Positions 8,208 through 17,284 are shown, counted from the stretch's first letter. The stretch is 64,000 nucleotides of DNA from Chromobacterium aquaticum (GCF_021129195.1 NZ_JAJOHW010000035.1:1-64000); one strand, 5' to 3'. The notes: generated by a model not told the origin, from the letters alone. Translations and numbers: made by a program.

Positions 8208-9422
8208 ATGTCCCATGCCTATATCTGCGATGGCATCCGCACCCCATTCGGTCGCTACGGCGGAGCGCTTTCCGGCGTGCGCGCCGACGATCTGGCGGCC
8301 TTGCCGCTCGCCGATCTGATGCGGCGTCATCCGCTGCTGGACTGGTCTTGCCTGGACGAAGTGATTCTGGGCTGCGCCAATCAGGCTGGCGAGGACAACC
8401 GCAATGTGGCGCGGATGGCGGCCTTGCTGGCCGGTCTGCCGCAATCGGTGCCGGCGCTCACCGTCAACCGCTTGTGCGCGTCCGGCCTGGACGCGGTGGG
8501 CATCGCCGCGCGCGCGATCGCCGCAGGCGAGGCCGACCTGGCGCTGGCCGGCGGCGTGGAGAGCATGTCGCGCGCGCCCTTTGTGCTGGGCAAGGCGGAC
8601 GGCCCGTTCGCGCGCAATGCGCGGCTGGAAGACAGCACCATAGGCTGGCGCTTCGTCAACCCGGCCTTCCAGCGCCAGTTCGGCATCGACTCGATGCCGG
8701 AAACCGCGGAAAACGTCGCGCGCCAGTTCAATATCTCCCGCGCCGATCAGGACGCGTTCGCGCTGCGCAGCCAGCAGCGTTACGCCGCGGCGCGCGAGCG
8801 CGGTTTCTTCGACGCGGAAATCCTGGCGCTGGAGCTGCCGCAGCGCAAGGGCGAGCCTCTACGGGTGGCCCAGGACGAACACCCGCGGCCGACCACCACG
8901 CTGGCGGAGCTGGCGCGGCTCAAGGGCGTGGTGGCGGACGGCTCGGTCACCGCCGGCAACGCCTCCGGCGTCAACGACGGCGCGGCGGCCTTGCTGTTGG
9001 CCAGCGGCGCTGGCATCAAGCGCCACGGCCTGCGCCCCAGGGCGCAGATTCTGGGTCAGTGCTCGGTGGGGCTGGAGCCGCGCATCATGGGCATGGGGCC
9101 GGCGCCGGCGGCGGAAAAGCTGCTGCGGCGCTTGGGCCTGAGCGTGGCGGAACTGGATGTGATCGAGTTGAACGAGGCCTTCGCCTCGCAATCGCTGGCG
9201 GTATTGCGGCAATTGGGCCTGGCCGACGATGACGCCAGGGTCAATCCCAACGGCGGCGCCATCGCGCTCGGCCATCCGCTCGGCGCTTCCGGCGCGCGGC
9301 TGGTGTTGACCGCCTTGCGTCAATTGGAGGCCAGCGGCGATAGGCTGGCCTTGTGCGCGATGTGCGTCGGCGTCGGCCAGGGGGTGGCGCTGATATTGGA
9401 ACGGGTGGAGGGAGAGGGCTGA
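8208..9422 (+). CDS. paaJ: 3-oxoadipyl-CoA thiolase PaaJ/PcaF
   Basis: 404-residue acetyl-CoA acyltransferase. The acylated cysteine lies in TVNRLCASGLDA (near residue 91), the His motif in NPNGGAIALGHPLGASGAR, and the second Cys/Gly motif in CMCVGVGQG near the C-terminus. It cleaves 3-oxoadipyl-CoA to succinyl-CoA and acetyl-CoA, the end of the pathway. AAGGAG precedes the ATG at 8208; in-frame codons upstream to 8094 do not match the family. Stop and next start overlap (TGATG). Confidence 0.93.
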   Translation: MSHAYICDGIRTPFGRYGGALSGVRADDLAALPLADLMRRHPLLDWSCLDEVILGCANQAGEDNRNVARMAALLAGLPQSVPALTVNRLCASGLDAVGIAARAIAAGEADLALAGGVESMSRAPFVLGKADGPFARNARLEDSTIGWRFVNPAFQRQFGIDSMPETAENVARQFNISRADQDAFALRSQQRYAAARERGFFDAEILALELPQRKGEPLRVAQDEHPRPTTTLAELARLKGVVADGSVTAGNASGVNDGAAALLLASGAGIKRHGLRPRAQILGQCSVGLEPRIMGMGPAPAAEKLLRRLGLSVAELDVIELNEAFASQSLAVLRQLGLADDDARVNPNGGAIALGHPLGASGARLVLTALRQLEASGDRLALCAMCVGVGQGVALILERVEGEG

Positions 9423-10195
9423 TGGACGAGCTGGTGTTGTTGGAATACCCGGCCCCCGGTGTGGCGCGGCTGCGTTTGAATCGTCCGCAGGCATTGAATG
9501 CCCTGAACCTGGAGATGCGACGGCAATTGGCGCGCCATTTCCACGCGGTGGCGGAACAGCGCGACATACGGGTGGTGGTGCTGTGCGGCGCTGGGCGCGC
9601 GTTCGCCGCCGGAGCCGACCTGGCGGAGCTGGCCGATTGTGGCAGCATCGAACTGATGCAACGCCAAGTGCATAAGCTGTGGCAGGCGATAGCCGATTGC
9701 CCCCAGCCGGTGATCGCGGCGGTGACGGGCTATGCGCTGGGTGGCGGCTGCGAATTGGCGATGCACGCCGACATCATCGTCGCCGCGGAATCGGCGCAGT
9801 TTGGGCAGCCGGAAGTCAAAGTGGGTGTGATGCCGGGCGCTGGCGGCACCCAGCGCTTGCTGCGCGCGGTGGGAAAGTTCCGCGCGCTGAAGCTGCTGCT
9901 GACCGGCGAGCGCATCGGCGCGGCGGAGGCGCTGGCGATGGGCCTGGTCAGCGAGGTGGCGGCGGACGAGGCTCTGGAGACGCGGGCGCTGGAACTGGCG
10001 ATGCAGATCGCGGCCTTGCCGCCGCTGGCGGTGGCGCAGATCAAGGAGGTGGTGCTGGCCGGCGCCGACGCGCCGTTGGCGACGGCGCTGATGCTGGAGC
10101 GCAAGGCATACCAGCTCTTGTTCGCGTCGCGGGATCAGAAGGAGGGCATGCGGGCATTTCTCGAAAAGAGAGCCGCGGTGTTCCTAGGGGAATAG
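9422..10195 (+). CDS. paaF: Enoyl-CoA hydratase PaaF
   Basis: 257-residue crotonase, closest in pattern to PaaF (2,3-dehydroadipyl-CoA hydratase): AAGADLAEL, ALGGGCELAMHAD with the first catalytic Glu, and GQPEVKVGVMPGAGGTQR with the second. The C-terminal MRAFLEKRAAVFLGE is also PaaF-like. The ATG at 9422 overlaps the thiolase stop. It ends the paa gene run; no strong terminator was seen directly after it. Confidence 0.87.
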   Translation: MDELVLLEYPAPGVARLRLNRPQALNALNLEMRRQLARHFHAVAEQRDIRVVVLCGAGRAFAAGADLAELADCGSIELMQRQVHKLWQAIADCPQPVIAAVTGYALGGGCELAMHADIIVAAESAQFGQPEVKVGVMPGAGGTQRLLRAVGKFRALKLLLTGERIGAAEALAMGLVSEVAADEALETRALELAMQIAALPPLAVAQIKEVVLAGADAPLATALMLERKAYQLLFASRDQKEGMRAFLEKRAAVFLGE

Positions 10196-10317
10196 GAAGT
10201 TCTTGTTATGACTCTGGAGAGTTGATTTCAATTCAGGGGGTATGGATATCTTCATAGCATGTTTTAGATGCTGGTCTACTACAATCAGGGGGCTTTATTA
10301 CCGTGATGGAGGGTGGT

Positions 10318-10596
10318 ATGGAGGTTGATAACCTTGTTGTTCGCCTTGATGGAGAATATGTTTTATTGCTATTGGGTACAAAACCACAGGCTAAGGTTGA
10401 GTTAAAAACTTTACGTAGAGTGAGCCCAGTTTTTACTGGAAGAACGGATGATGAGTGTCGGGTAATTCTACAAAAACAGAGTAACCGAGAAGTCCTATAT
10501 GCAGTGGTCGACAAAGAGCGGCCACGCCAATTCCCCGCACAAGGTGTTTATCACATTACGCCACAGGATTTGCAGGGAAGTGTATTTGTTGAATAG
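10318..10596 (+). CDS. Hypothetical small protein, low-GC
   Basis: 92-residue protein (longer if GTG 10303 or ATG 10306 is used) of unknown function. The ATG at 10318 has GGAGGG four bases upstream. No transmembrane segment or signal peptide is visible; the sequence is mixed charged/hydrophobic and looks like a soluble beta-rich domain (VVRLDGEYVLLLLGTKPQAK). Base composition is clearly more AT-rich than the paa genes on one side and the efflux operon on the other, which hints at a separate origin. A hairpin follows directly. Confidence 0.6.
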   Translation: MEVDNLVVRLDGEYVLLLLGTKPQAKVELKTLRRVSPVFTGRTDDECRVILQKQSNREVLYAVVDKERPRQFPAQGVYHITPQDLQGSVFVE

Positions 10597-10599
10597 TTA

Positions 10600-10629
10600 A
10601 ACGGGCAACGCAGTAAAGCGTTGCCCGTT
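10600..10629. terminator. Bidirectional hairpin terminator
   Basis: AACGGGCAACGC and GCGTTGCCCGTT form a perfect 12-base-pair stem with a short AGTAAA loop. It lies 3 bases after the small gene's stop and 18 bases after the end of emrB on the other strand, so it can serve both converging genes. Confidence 0.8.
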
Positions 10630-10647
10630 CTATTCAGGCTATTGTGT

Positions 10648-12180
10648 TCAATGCGCGCCGCTATCGCCGCCAGCAGCGGTGAACGGGGGCTTGGCGAACC
10701 ACACCAGGCCGATCAGCAGCACGAACAACACGCCGGACAGCCAGAAAATCTCATTGGCCGCCATGATGTAGCCCTGCTTGGTGATTTGCAGCGAGGTCAG
10801 CGCCGCCTGCTGTCCCGAGGACAGGCCGGCCATGTCCAGCAGCCGGAACCAGGCGTTGGACGCCTGATCGTAGAGGCTGACATGCTCGGTCAGGCGCGCG
10901 TGGTGCATCGCCTCGCGACGGTCCCACATCGTGGTGGTGATCGAGGTGCCTATGCTGCCGGCCAGAATCCGCAGGAAGTTGGACAGGCTGGACGCGCTGG
11001 CGATCTGGCTGGGATGCAGGCCGGACAGGGTAATGGTGGTCAGCGGCATGAAGAAGCAGGCCACGCCTATGCCTTGCACCACCTGCGGCCACACCACGTA
11101 GGCGAAGTCCATCTGCGGGTTGAAGGTGCTGCGCCAGAAGAAGCAGATCGCGTACACGCTGAAGCTCACCGTCACCACCCAACGCATGTCCAGCCGCTGC
11201 GCGTACTTGCCGATGATGGGTGACAGCACCACCGGGATCAGCCCGATGGGGGCCGCGGCCAGGCCGGCCCAGGTGGCGGTATAGCCCATCTGGGTCTGCA
11301 GCATCAGGGGCAGCAGTACCACGGTGCCGAAGTAGAGCATGAAGCCCAGGCTGATGGCGACGGTGCCGACGGTGAAGTTGCGCTGCTTGAACAGGCTCAG
11401 GTCGACGATGGGATGTTTCTCGCCCAGCTCCCAGATCACCAGATAGACCAGCGCCAGCACCGCGATCACCGCCAGGGTGACCACCTCGGTGGAGTTGAAC
11501 CAATCCAGTTCCTTGCCGCGGTCCAGCACCATTTGCAGCGCGCCGACGCCGATCACCAGCAAGGCGAGGCCGATGCGGTCGATGGGCAGGTCCACGGTGT
11601 CGGTTTCGCGCGGCTTGAGGATGCGCCAGGAAATGAAGGCCGCCGCCAGTCCCACCGGCACGTTGATGAAGAAAATCCAGCCCCAGTGCCAGTTGTCGCT
11701 GATCACGCCGCCCAGAATCGGGCCGAACACCGGCGCGACGATCACCGTCATCGCCCATAGCGCCAGCGCCATGCCTTTCTTCTCCGGCGGGTAGCAGGAC
11801 AACAGCAGGCTTTGCGACAGCGGAATCATCGGGCCGGCCACCGCGCCTTGCAGCACGCGGAAGAAAATCAGCATTTCCAGGCTGTTGGACATGCCGCACA
11901 GCCAGGAGGTGAGCACGAACAGCAGGGTGGAGGCGGTGAACAGCTTCACCTCGCCCAGGCGCTTGGCCAGCCAGCCGGTCAGCGGCACCGCGATGGCGTT
12001 GGCCACCCCGAAGGAGGTGATCACCCAGGTGCCCTGGCTGGTGGCGGCGCCGAGGTTGCCCGAGATGGTGGGCAAGGCCACGTTGGCGATGGTGGTGTCC
12101 AGCACTTGCATGAACACCGACATCGACAGCGCCAGCGTGATCCAGACCAGCTTGGAGCCGGTCAATGGTGGATGATTCAT
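10648..12180 (-). CDS. emrB: EmrB/QacA (DHA2) family drug efflux transporter
   Basis: 510-residue inner-membrane MFS transporter with 14 predicted helices. Diagnostic DHA2 features are VLDTTIANVALPTI in helix 1, the loop WLAKRLGE, RVLQGAVAGPMIPLSQ, and motif C APVFGPILGGVI in helix 5. It works with the adjacent EmrA-type adaptor and a TolC-type outer membrane protein to expel drugs or weak acids. It is the last gene of the operon marR-OM-emrA-emrB, 12 bases after emrA. Confidence 0.93.
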   Translation of the reverse strand: MNHPPLTGSKLVWITLALSMSVFMQVLDTTIANVALPTISGNLGAATSQGTWVITSFGVANAIAVPLTGWLAKRLGEVKLFTASTLLFVLTSWLCGMSNSLEMLIFFRVLQGAVAGPMIPLSQSLLLSCYPPEKKGMALALWAMTVIVAPVFGPILGGVISDNWHWGWIFFINVPVGLAAAFISWRILKPRETDTVDLPIDRIGLALLVIGVGALQMVLDRGKELDWFNSTEVVTLAVIAVLALVYLVIWELGEKHPIVDLSLFKQRNFTVGTVAISLGFMLYFGTVVLLPLMLQTQMGYTATWAGLAAAPIGLIPVVLSPIIGKYAQRLDMRWVVTVSFSVYAICFFWRSTFNPQMDFAYVVWPQVVQGIGVACFFMPLTTITLSGLHPSQIASASSLSNFLRILAGSIGTSITTTMWDRREAMHHARLTEHVSLYDQASNAWFRLLDMAGLSSGQQAALTSLQITKQGYIMAANEIFWLSGVLFVLLIGLVWFAKPPFTAAGGDSGAH

Positions 12181-12192
12181 GGTCCGGCCTCC

Positions 12193-13353
12193 TTATTCGG
12201 CCTTGCCTTCACCCGCGTTGGCCGCCAGCAGCGTCCGCACCAGTTCATCGGCCTGTTTCAGGTCCGGCAACTGGCCGGAGACATCCTGATGGGCGACGAA
12301 GGGCTGGGCTTCCGCCACCGCCTTGCCATCCTTGCTGGAGGTGTCCACCACCACGTCCATGGACAGGCCGACACGCAGCGGATGCGATTGCAGGTCTTTC
12401 GGGTCCAGCTGGATGCGCACCGGCACGCGTTGCACCACCTTGATCCAGTTGCCGGTGGCGTTCTGCGCCGGCAGCAGCGAGAAAGCGCTGCCGGTGCCGG
12501 CGGACAGGCCGACCACTTTGCCGTGGTAGACGATCTTGCCGCCGTAGAGGTCGGACTTCAGTTCCACCGGCTGGCCGATGCGGATCTTGGCCAGTTGGCC
12601 TTCCTTGAAGTTGGCGTCCACCCACAGGTTCTGCAGCGGAATCACCGACATCAGCGGGGTGCCGGCGGCCAGGCGCTGGCCAACCTGTACATTGCGGCGG
12701 GCGACGGCGCCGTCCAGCGGCGCCTTGATCTCGGTGCGCTGCAACGCGAGCCAGGCTTCCTTCAGCCGGCTGGCGGCGGATTTGACCGCCGGCTGCTGCG
12801 CCAGCGCGTCCTTGCCCAGCAGCGCGGCGCTGGCTTTCTGCTGTTCGCGCGCGGCCTCCAGCGCGGCCTTGGCTGCGGCGACGGCGTCATTGGCGTGGCC
12901 CAGCTCTTCCGCCGACAGCGCATCGGTGCCGGCTAGCTGCTTGCGGCGCTTCAGGTCGGCATCGGCGCGGGCCAGCTCGGTTTCGCGCAGGGTGACCTGG
13001 GCCGCCAGTTGCTGGGTATTGCTCATCAATTGGCGCGTTTGACGCACGGCTTGAGCGAACTCATTGCGGGCGCGGTCGAAGTTCAGCTGCGCGTCGTTCT
13101 TGTCCAGGCTGACCAGCAGTTGGCCGGCCTTGACGTGCTGGGTGTCGTCCACCAGCACTTTGGCGACGGTGCCGCCCACTTCCGGGGTGACTTGCACCAG
13201 GTGGCCGCTGACATAGGCGTCGTCGGTGCTTTCCTCGTGGCTGAGCACCAGCGCCCAGTAAGCGCCGTAAGCGATGGCGATGGCGGCGAACAAGGTGGTG
13301 GCGACAATCAGATTGCGCTTGCGGCCTTGCGCGGTTTTGGTTTTCTTATCCAT
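12193..13353 (-). CDS. emrA: EmrA/HlyD family periplasmic adaptor
   Basis: 386-residue membrane fusion protein. One N-terminal membrane anchor (LIVATTLFAAIAIAYGAYWALVL), then the DDAYVSGHLVQVTPEVGGTV lipoyl half-motif, a long alpha-helical hairpin rich in Ala/Leu/Gln (residues ~90-210), and the second half LDGAVARRNVQVGQRLAAG. It bridges EmrB to the outer membrane channel encoded just upstream. Spacing to its neighbours is 12 bases on both sides, which indicates one operon. Confidence 0.93.
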   Translation of the reverse strand: MDKKTKTAQGRKRNLIVATTLFAAIAIAYGAYWALVLSHEESTDDAYVSGHLVQVTPEVGGTVAKVLVDDTQHVKAGQLLVSLDKNDAQLNFDRARNEFAQAVRQTRQLMSNTQQLAAQVTLRETELARADADLKRRKQLAGTDALSAEELGHANDAVAAAKAALEAAREQQKASAALLGKDALAQQPAVKSAASRLKEAWLALQRTEIKAPLDGAVARRNVQVGQRLAAGTPLMSVIPLQNLWVDANFKEGQLAKIRIGQPVELKSDLYGGKIVYHGKVVGLSAGTGSAFSLLPAQNATGNWIKVVQRVPVRIQLDPKDLQSHPLRVGLSMDVVVDTSSKDGKAVAEAQPFVAHQDVSGQLPDLKQADELVRTLLAANAGEGKAE

Positions 13354-13365
13354 GACGATGGTGTC

Positions 13366-14772
13366 CTAGTGGGTGGCGGGGGCAGCGGTGAAGCCGCCAC
13401 CCAGTGCGGTGTTCAGCGAGGTCCAGGCCAGTTTGCGGCCGGCTTCGGCGTCGATGCGCGCGGATTGTTGCGCCAGCGCGCTGTCCTGAGCGTCCAGCAG
13501 GTTCAGCTTGTTGATGATGCCGGCCTTGAAGCGGGCGCCGGCGGAGTCCGCCGCGCGCAGGCTGCTGTCCTGTGCTTGACGCACCTGTTCCAGTTGCTTG
13601 CCGCTTTGCTGCCAGCCGCTGACGGCGTCGGCGGCGTCGCGCAGCGTGTCCAGCACGGTCTGGTTGTAGCTGAGCACAGCCATGTCATAGCTGGCCCGTT
13701 GCTTGCCCAGATTGGCCTGGATCGCGCCGGAGTGGAAAATCGGCAGGCTGATCGCTGGCATGAAGCCCCAGAACGAGGAATCACCGTTCATCAGCTTGTT
13801 GAATTCCAGCGAAGTCTGGCCGGCGAAGGCGGTCAGCTTGATATTGGGATAGAACTCGGCGCGCGCGGCCTTGACCGCGCCGGCCATGGCTTCCACTCGC
13901 GCGCGCTGGGCGGCGATGTCCGGGCGCTTGCCCAACAGATCGGCGTTCAGGCCGTCGGCATCCATGGCAGGCACCGTCAGCGCCTTGCCCGGTTGCAGAT
14001 CGCGCAAGGCGTCCGGGCCTTGGCCGGTCAGCGCCGCCAGCGCGTGGCGGGCGCGGTCGCTGTCTTGCGCCAGCGCGCTTTGCTGCTGACGCAGGCGGTG
14101 CAGCGAGACTTCATTGCCGCGCTGATTGTCGCCCGGCAGCAAGCCGGCGTTGATGCGGGCCTGGGTCAGCGTCTGGCGGCTTTCCGCCAGCTGGATGCGC
14201 TTGGCCAGCACCGCGCTTTGCGCCTGCAGCCGCTGCAATTGGGTGTATTGGGCGATGACGGCCTGGGTCAGCGTCAACCGGGTTTGCGCGCCCTCGAAGG
14301 CGATCGCGGTCTGCTGGCCGACGGCCTCGTCGATCTGGCCACGGTGCTTGCCCCAGAAGTCGAACTCCCAACTGCCCATCAGCATCGCGGTATAGGCGTT
14401 GACGTAGTCGCGCGAGATCGGCGCCGGGAACTCGTAATTCAGCTGGGTCATATTGGCGCTGAAGTCGAGTTTGGGGCCGCTATTGCCTTCGACAATACCG
14501 ACGGCGGCGCGCGCCTGGCGCAGCCTGGCCTCGGCCAGCTTCAGCGACGGCGCGTCTTGTAAGGCGCTGGCCACCAACTGGTTCAAAGCGGCGTCATTCA
14601 ACTGGGTCCACCAGTCGCTGGCGAGCTGTCCGCCCTGCTTGTTGGCCAGGCGCAGTTGCTCGGCATTGAGCTGACTGGCCGGGACGCTGTCGGGGCCGAA
14701 GCTCGCGCAGCCGCCCAATAGGGCGCTGAGCAGCAGGGCGCTGACGCCGTGCTGCCATTGAGTCTTTTTCAC
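13366..14772 (-). CDS. TolC/NodT-type outer membrane efflux lipoprotein
   Basis: 468-residue outer membrane factor of the efflux system. It has a lipoprotein signal peptide ending LLLSALLGGC (lipobox), then two repeats of the OEP helical hairpin (SLKLAEARLRQARAAV; PDIAAQRARVEAMAGAV). I choose GTG at 14772 (VKKTQWQHG...) because GGGGAG lies 9 bases upstream and the signal peptide then begins properly; the upstream ATG at 14841 falls inside the candidate operator. It is the first gene after marR and is followed by emrA. Confidence 0.9.
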   Translation of the reverse strand: MKKTQWQHGVSALLLSALLGGCASFGPDSVPASQLNAEQLRLANKQGGQLASDWWTQLNDAALNQLVASALQDAPSLKLAEARLRQARAAVGIVEGNSGPKLDFSANMTQLNYEFPAPISRDYVNAYTAMLMGSWEFDFWGKHRGQIDEAVGQQTAIAFEGAQTRLTLTQAVIAQYTQLQRLQAQSAVLAKRIQLAESRQTLTQARINAGLLPGDNQRGNEVSLHRLRQQQSALAQDSDRARHALAALTGQGPDALRDLQPGKALTVPAMDADGLNADLLGKRPDIAAQRARVEAMAGAVKAARAEFYPNIKLTAFAGQTSLEFNKLMNGDSSFWGFMPAISLPIFHSGAIQANLGKQRASYDMAVLSYNQTVLDTLRDAADAVSGWQQSGKQLEQVRQAQDSSLRAADSAGARFKAGIINKLNLLDAQDSALAQQSARIDAEAGRKLAWTSLNTALGGGFTAAPATH

Positions 14773-14835
14773 CTTGAGGGTCTCCCCGTGTTCACTTGCT
14801 TTATTAGCAATTGATGAAGTGATTGATGATGTGAT

Positions 14836-14851
14836 AGTCACTTAAGTTATT
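14836..14851. promoter_or_regulatory. Candidate MarR operator before the efflux genes
   Basis: AGTCACTTAAGTTATT resembles AGTAACTTAGGTTACT in front of marR (15395-15410): 13 of 16 positions agree. It lies between marR and the outer membrane gene. Binding by the MarR protein is inferred. Confidence 0.45.
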
Positions 14852-14860
14852 ATTAGGACG

Positions 14861-14880
14861 AAAAAAACCGCGTATGCGGC
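14861..14880 (-). terminator. Rho-independent terminator of marR
   Basis: On the minus strand CCGC-ATAC-GCGG is followed at once by seven T, one base after the marR stop codon. A short stem, so readthrough into the efflux genes is possible. Confidence 0.6.
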
Positions 14881-14881
14881 C

Positions 14882-15391
14882 TTAACCGCCCAGGCTGCAG
14901 AGCAGCTTGCGCAATAGGCGTTCGAACTCTTGTTTTTCCGCGGCGTCGAAATCGGCCCACAGCTCGCGGTGGCATTCTCGGGAGATGGGGAGCAGTGATT
15001 CCACGAGTTGAACGCCGCCCGGCGTCAGCTCCAGCAGAATCTTGCGCCGATCTTCCGCGCTGGGCGAACGCGCGGCCCAGCCGTTTTTGACGAGTTCGTC
15101 GGCAATGCGCGTGGCGTTGGTGCGTGATGAATCCAGCGTATCGCTGATTTCAGACGGGTAGAGCGCCTGCTGCGGACAGGCGTACAGCGCCAGCAGGGCC
15201 ATCCATACCGTTTCGTTGAGGCCGTGCTGCTTGAGCTTGTCGCACAGGTGAGCGGACAGGCGCGGCAGGATGTGGTACAGCAAGCGCGCCAGAATCACCT
15301 CCTGGCGCGGCACTCCTGGAAAACGCGCTTCGATCCGATTGACCGCCTGCTCTAGCGTTTGAAAAGACTTGGTTGGATTCATGAACGCCAT
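14882..15391 (-). CDS. MarR/EmrR-type transcriptional regulator
   Basis: 169-residue winged-helix protein. The recognition region ALYPSEISDTLDSSRTNATRIADELV (only partly quoted: SEISDTLDSSRTNATR) and the wing SPSAEDRRKILLELT are typical of MprA/EmrR. It most likely represses the tripartite efflux operon directly downstream and is released by the exported compounds. An 18-base palindrome covers its own start region, so it probably autoregulates. ATG at 15391 or at 15382 are both possible; neither has a clear ribosome-binding site. Confidence 0.88.
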   Translation of the reverse strand: MAFMNPTKSFQTLEQAVNRIEARFPGVPRQEVILARLLYHILPRLSAHLCDKLKQHGLNETVWMALLALYACPQQALYPSEISDTLDSSRTNATRIADELVKNGWAARSPSAEDRRKILLELTPGGVQLVESLLPISRECHRELWADFDAAEKQEFERLLRKLLCSLGG

Positions 15392-15393
15392 TT

Positions 15394-15411
15394 TAGTAAC
15401 TTAGGTTACTA
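15394..15411. promoter_or_regulatory. Palindromic operator at the marR start
   Basis: TAGTAACTTAGGTTACTA is a palindrome with 7-base perfect arms, 3 bases from the marR ATG. MarR-family regulators typically bind such 16-20 base palindromes over their own promoter. A related site is at 14836. Confidence 0.6.
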
Positions 15412-15469
15412 TTCCGCAAGTGATAATTTAGAAGGAGATGGGACGGTTGCGTTGAAAGCCGATGTGGCG

Positions 15470-15501
15470 GAAATAAATATGCCCAGCCGGAGGGGCTGGG
15501 C
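15470..15501 (-). terminator. Rho-independent terminator of arsC
   Basis: On the minus strand GCCCAGCC-CCTCC-GGCTGGGC (8-base-pair stem) is followed by the AT-rich ATATTTATTT, 18 bases after the arsC stop. Confidence 0.7.
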
Positions 15502-15518
15502 GCGGGTGGGAATGCCGG

Positions 15519-15866
15519 CTAGTCCAGCAACTGCAGCACGCGTTCCGGCGGCCGTCCCACCACGGCGCGCTCGCCGCGGACGGCGATGGGGCGCTCAATC
15601 AGCTTGGGATTGTCCACCATCGCGGTAATCAGGTGTCTGGGTTCCAGTGTGATGTCGTCCAGATAGAGTTCGGCGTACTCCTCCTCTTTCTGGCGCATCA
15701 GGTCGCGCGGTTCCATGTTCAGCAGCGCCAGCAGGCGCTCCAACTCTTCATAGCTGGGCGGGTGTTTCAGGTATTCGACGACTTCGACTTCCGCGCCGGC
15801 GTTTTCCAGCAGGCTGAGCGCCTCCCTGGATTTGGAGCAGCGCGGATTATGGTAGAGGCGGATCAT
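15519..15866 (-). CDS. arsC: Arsenate reductase (glutaredoxin-type), ArsC
   Basis: 115-residue thioredoxin-fold protein. The catalytic Cys is in HNPRCSKSREAL (Cys10), and the C-terminal RPIAVRGERAVVGRPPE carries the conserved arginines that bind the oxyanion. It reduces arsenate to arsenite with glutathione/glutaredoxin. No arsB or arsR lies nearby, so it is a single gene here and may be a YfgD/YffB-like relative rather than a dedicated resistance gene. Confidence 0.85.
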   Translation of the reverse strand: MIRLYHNPRCSKSREALSLLENAGAEVEVVEYLKHPPSYEELERLLALLNMEPRDLMRQKEEEYAELYLDDITLEPRHLITAMVDNPKLIERPIAVRGERAVVGRPPERVLQLLD

Positions 15867-16055
15867 GGTATCTCCTTGTTATGGCTTTGCGCGGAGCGAA
15901 TTGATCGTGGCACGAAATCGCGATTGGCGCCAGCGTGCGTGGCGGCTTATGGCTAGCACAATATGCACCGATGGCGTTTAATTTGAATCAGTCTTGTTTG
16001 GCAAGTTCCGGCCCAACCGTTACCATGCATTGACTCTCATTGTTATTTATTCGCC

Positions 16056-17261
16056 ATGCACGCCTCCACACGCAGCCACTTCGGGCTGGCAATCCTATTG
16101 GCGGCCCTGTCCACGCTAGGGCCGTTTTCGATCGACACCTTCTTGCCGGCGATGAGCGCGATCGGGCAGAGCCTGGCGGTCACGCCGCTGCAGATGCAGC
16201 AGGCGCTGACGGTATATCTATTGTCTTACGCGGTGATGATGCTGTGGCATGGCTCCATCTCGGACGCGGTGGGCCGCCGTCCGGTGGTGCTGGTCACCAC
16301 CTTGTTGTTCAGTCTGGCGTCAATAGGCTGCGCGTTGGCGGACAGCCTGGGTCAGCTGTTACTGTTCCGCGCGCTGCAAGGCTTCTGCGGCGGTGCCGGC
16401 CTGGTGGTGGGGCGGGCCATCATCCGCGACAAGCTGGACGGCGCCGACGCTCAGCGGCTGATGTCGCAAGTGACGATGTTGTTTTCCCTGTCACCGGCGA
16501 TCGCGCCGGTGGTGGGCGGCTGGCTGTTCGGCGCCTTTGGCTGGCATTCCATCTTCGTGTTCATGGCGTTGATCGGCCTGGCGCTGTTCCTGATGAGCTG
16601 GTTCGCCTTGCCGGAAACCCATCATGAATCGGCGCGCCAGCCCTTGAAGATCAAATACCTGCTGGCCAACTACTGGCAGGTGGGGCGCAAACGCGAGTTT
16701 CAACTGCTGACCGCGGCGGTGTCTTTCAATTTCGCCGGCTTTTTCCTTTACATACCATCGGCGCCGGTATTCCTGATGCAGCACTTGCACCTGGGGCCGG
16801 GGCAGTTCTTGTGGATGTTCGGCCCGGCGGTATCCGGCATCATGTTCGGCGCCTATCTGTCCGGCAAGATGGCGGGACGCGTGGAGCAGAAGGACATCGT
16901 GTCGCGCGGCTATGTGGTGATGTTCATCGCCGCCGGCTGGAACCTGTTGTACAACCTGCTAGCTCCGACCGCGGCGATGCCGTGGGCGGTGCTGCCGCTG
17001 GCGTTGTACACCACTGGCATGTCGATCGCCGCGCCGTCCATCACCCTGAACCTGATGGACCAGTTTCCGTCCTTGCGCGGCACCGCCTCGTCGCTGCAAG
17101 GCTTCTTCCAGACCATGATGTCCAGCGTGGTGGCCGGCCTGATCGCGCCGCTGGTCTGGGGTAGCCCGCTGAGCCTGGCGGCCTGCATGATGGTCATGCT
17201 GGTGCTGGGCTTCGTGTTCCGGATGGGGTATAGGCGGCGGGTAACCATGGCGTCCAGATGA
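16056..17261 (+). CDS. Bcr/CflA family multidrug MFS transporter
   Basis: 401-residue, 12-helix inner membrane exporter. Family signature at the N-terminus GPFSIDTFLPAM, loop motif A GSISDAVGRRPVVL, and helix 4-5 RALQGFCGGAGLVVGRAIIRD. It probably extrudes drugs such as bicyclomycin or chloramphenicol, or other small molecules; the substrate cannot be told from sequence. The ATG at 16056 lacks an obvious strong ribosome-binding site. A hairpin terminator follows. Confidence 0.9.
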   Translation: MHASTRSHFGLAILLAALSTLGPFSIDTFLPAMSAIGQSLAVTPLQMQQALTVYLLSYAVMMLWHGSISDAVGRRPVVLVTTLLFSLASIGCALADSLGQLLLFRALQGFCGGAGLVVGRAIIRDKLDGADAQRLMSQVTMLFSLSPAIAPVVGGWLFGAFGWHSIFVFMALIGLALFLMSWFALPETHHESARQPLKIKYLLANYWQVGRKREFQLLTAAVSFNFAGFFLYIPSAPVFLMQHLHLGPGQFLWMFGPAVSGIMFGAYLSGKMAGRVEQKDIVSRGYVVMFIAAGWNLLYNLLAPTAAMPWAVLPLALYTTGMSIAAPSITLNLMDQFPSLRGTASSLQGFFQTMMSSVVAGLIAPLVWGSPLSLAACMMVMLVLGFVFRMGYRRRVTMASR

Positions 17262-17284
17262 TGCCGTGAGGCTTCAATATCATT

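Noticed and set aside
13009-14562. 517-codon plus-strand frame across the emrA/outer membrane gene junction
   Set aside because: Antisense shadow of two genes with clear signal peptide, lipobox and HlyD motifs.
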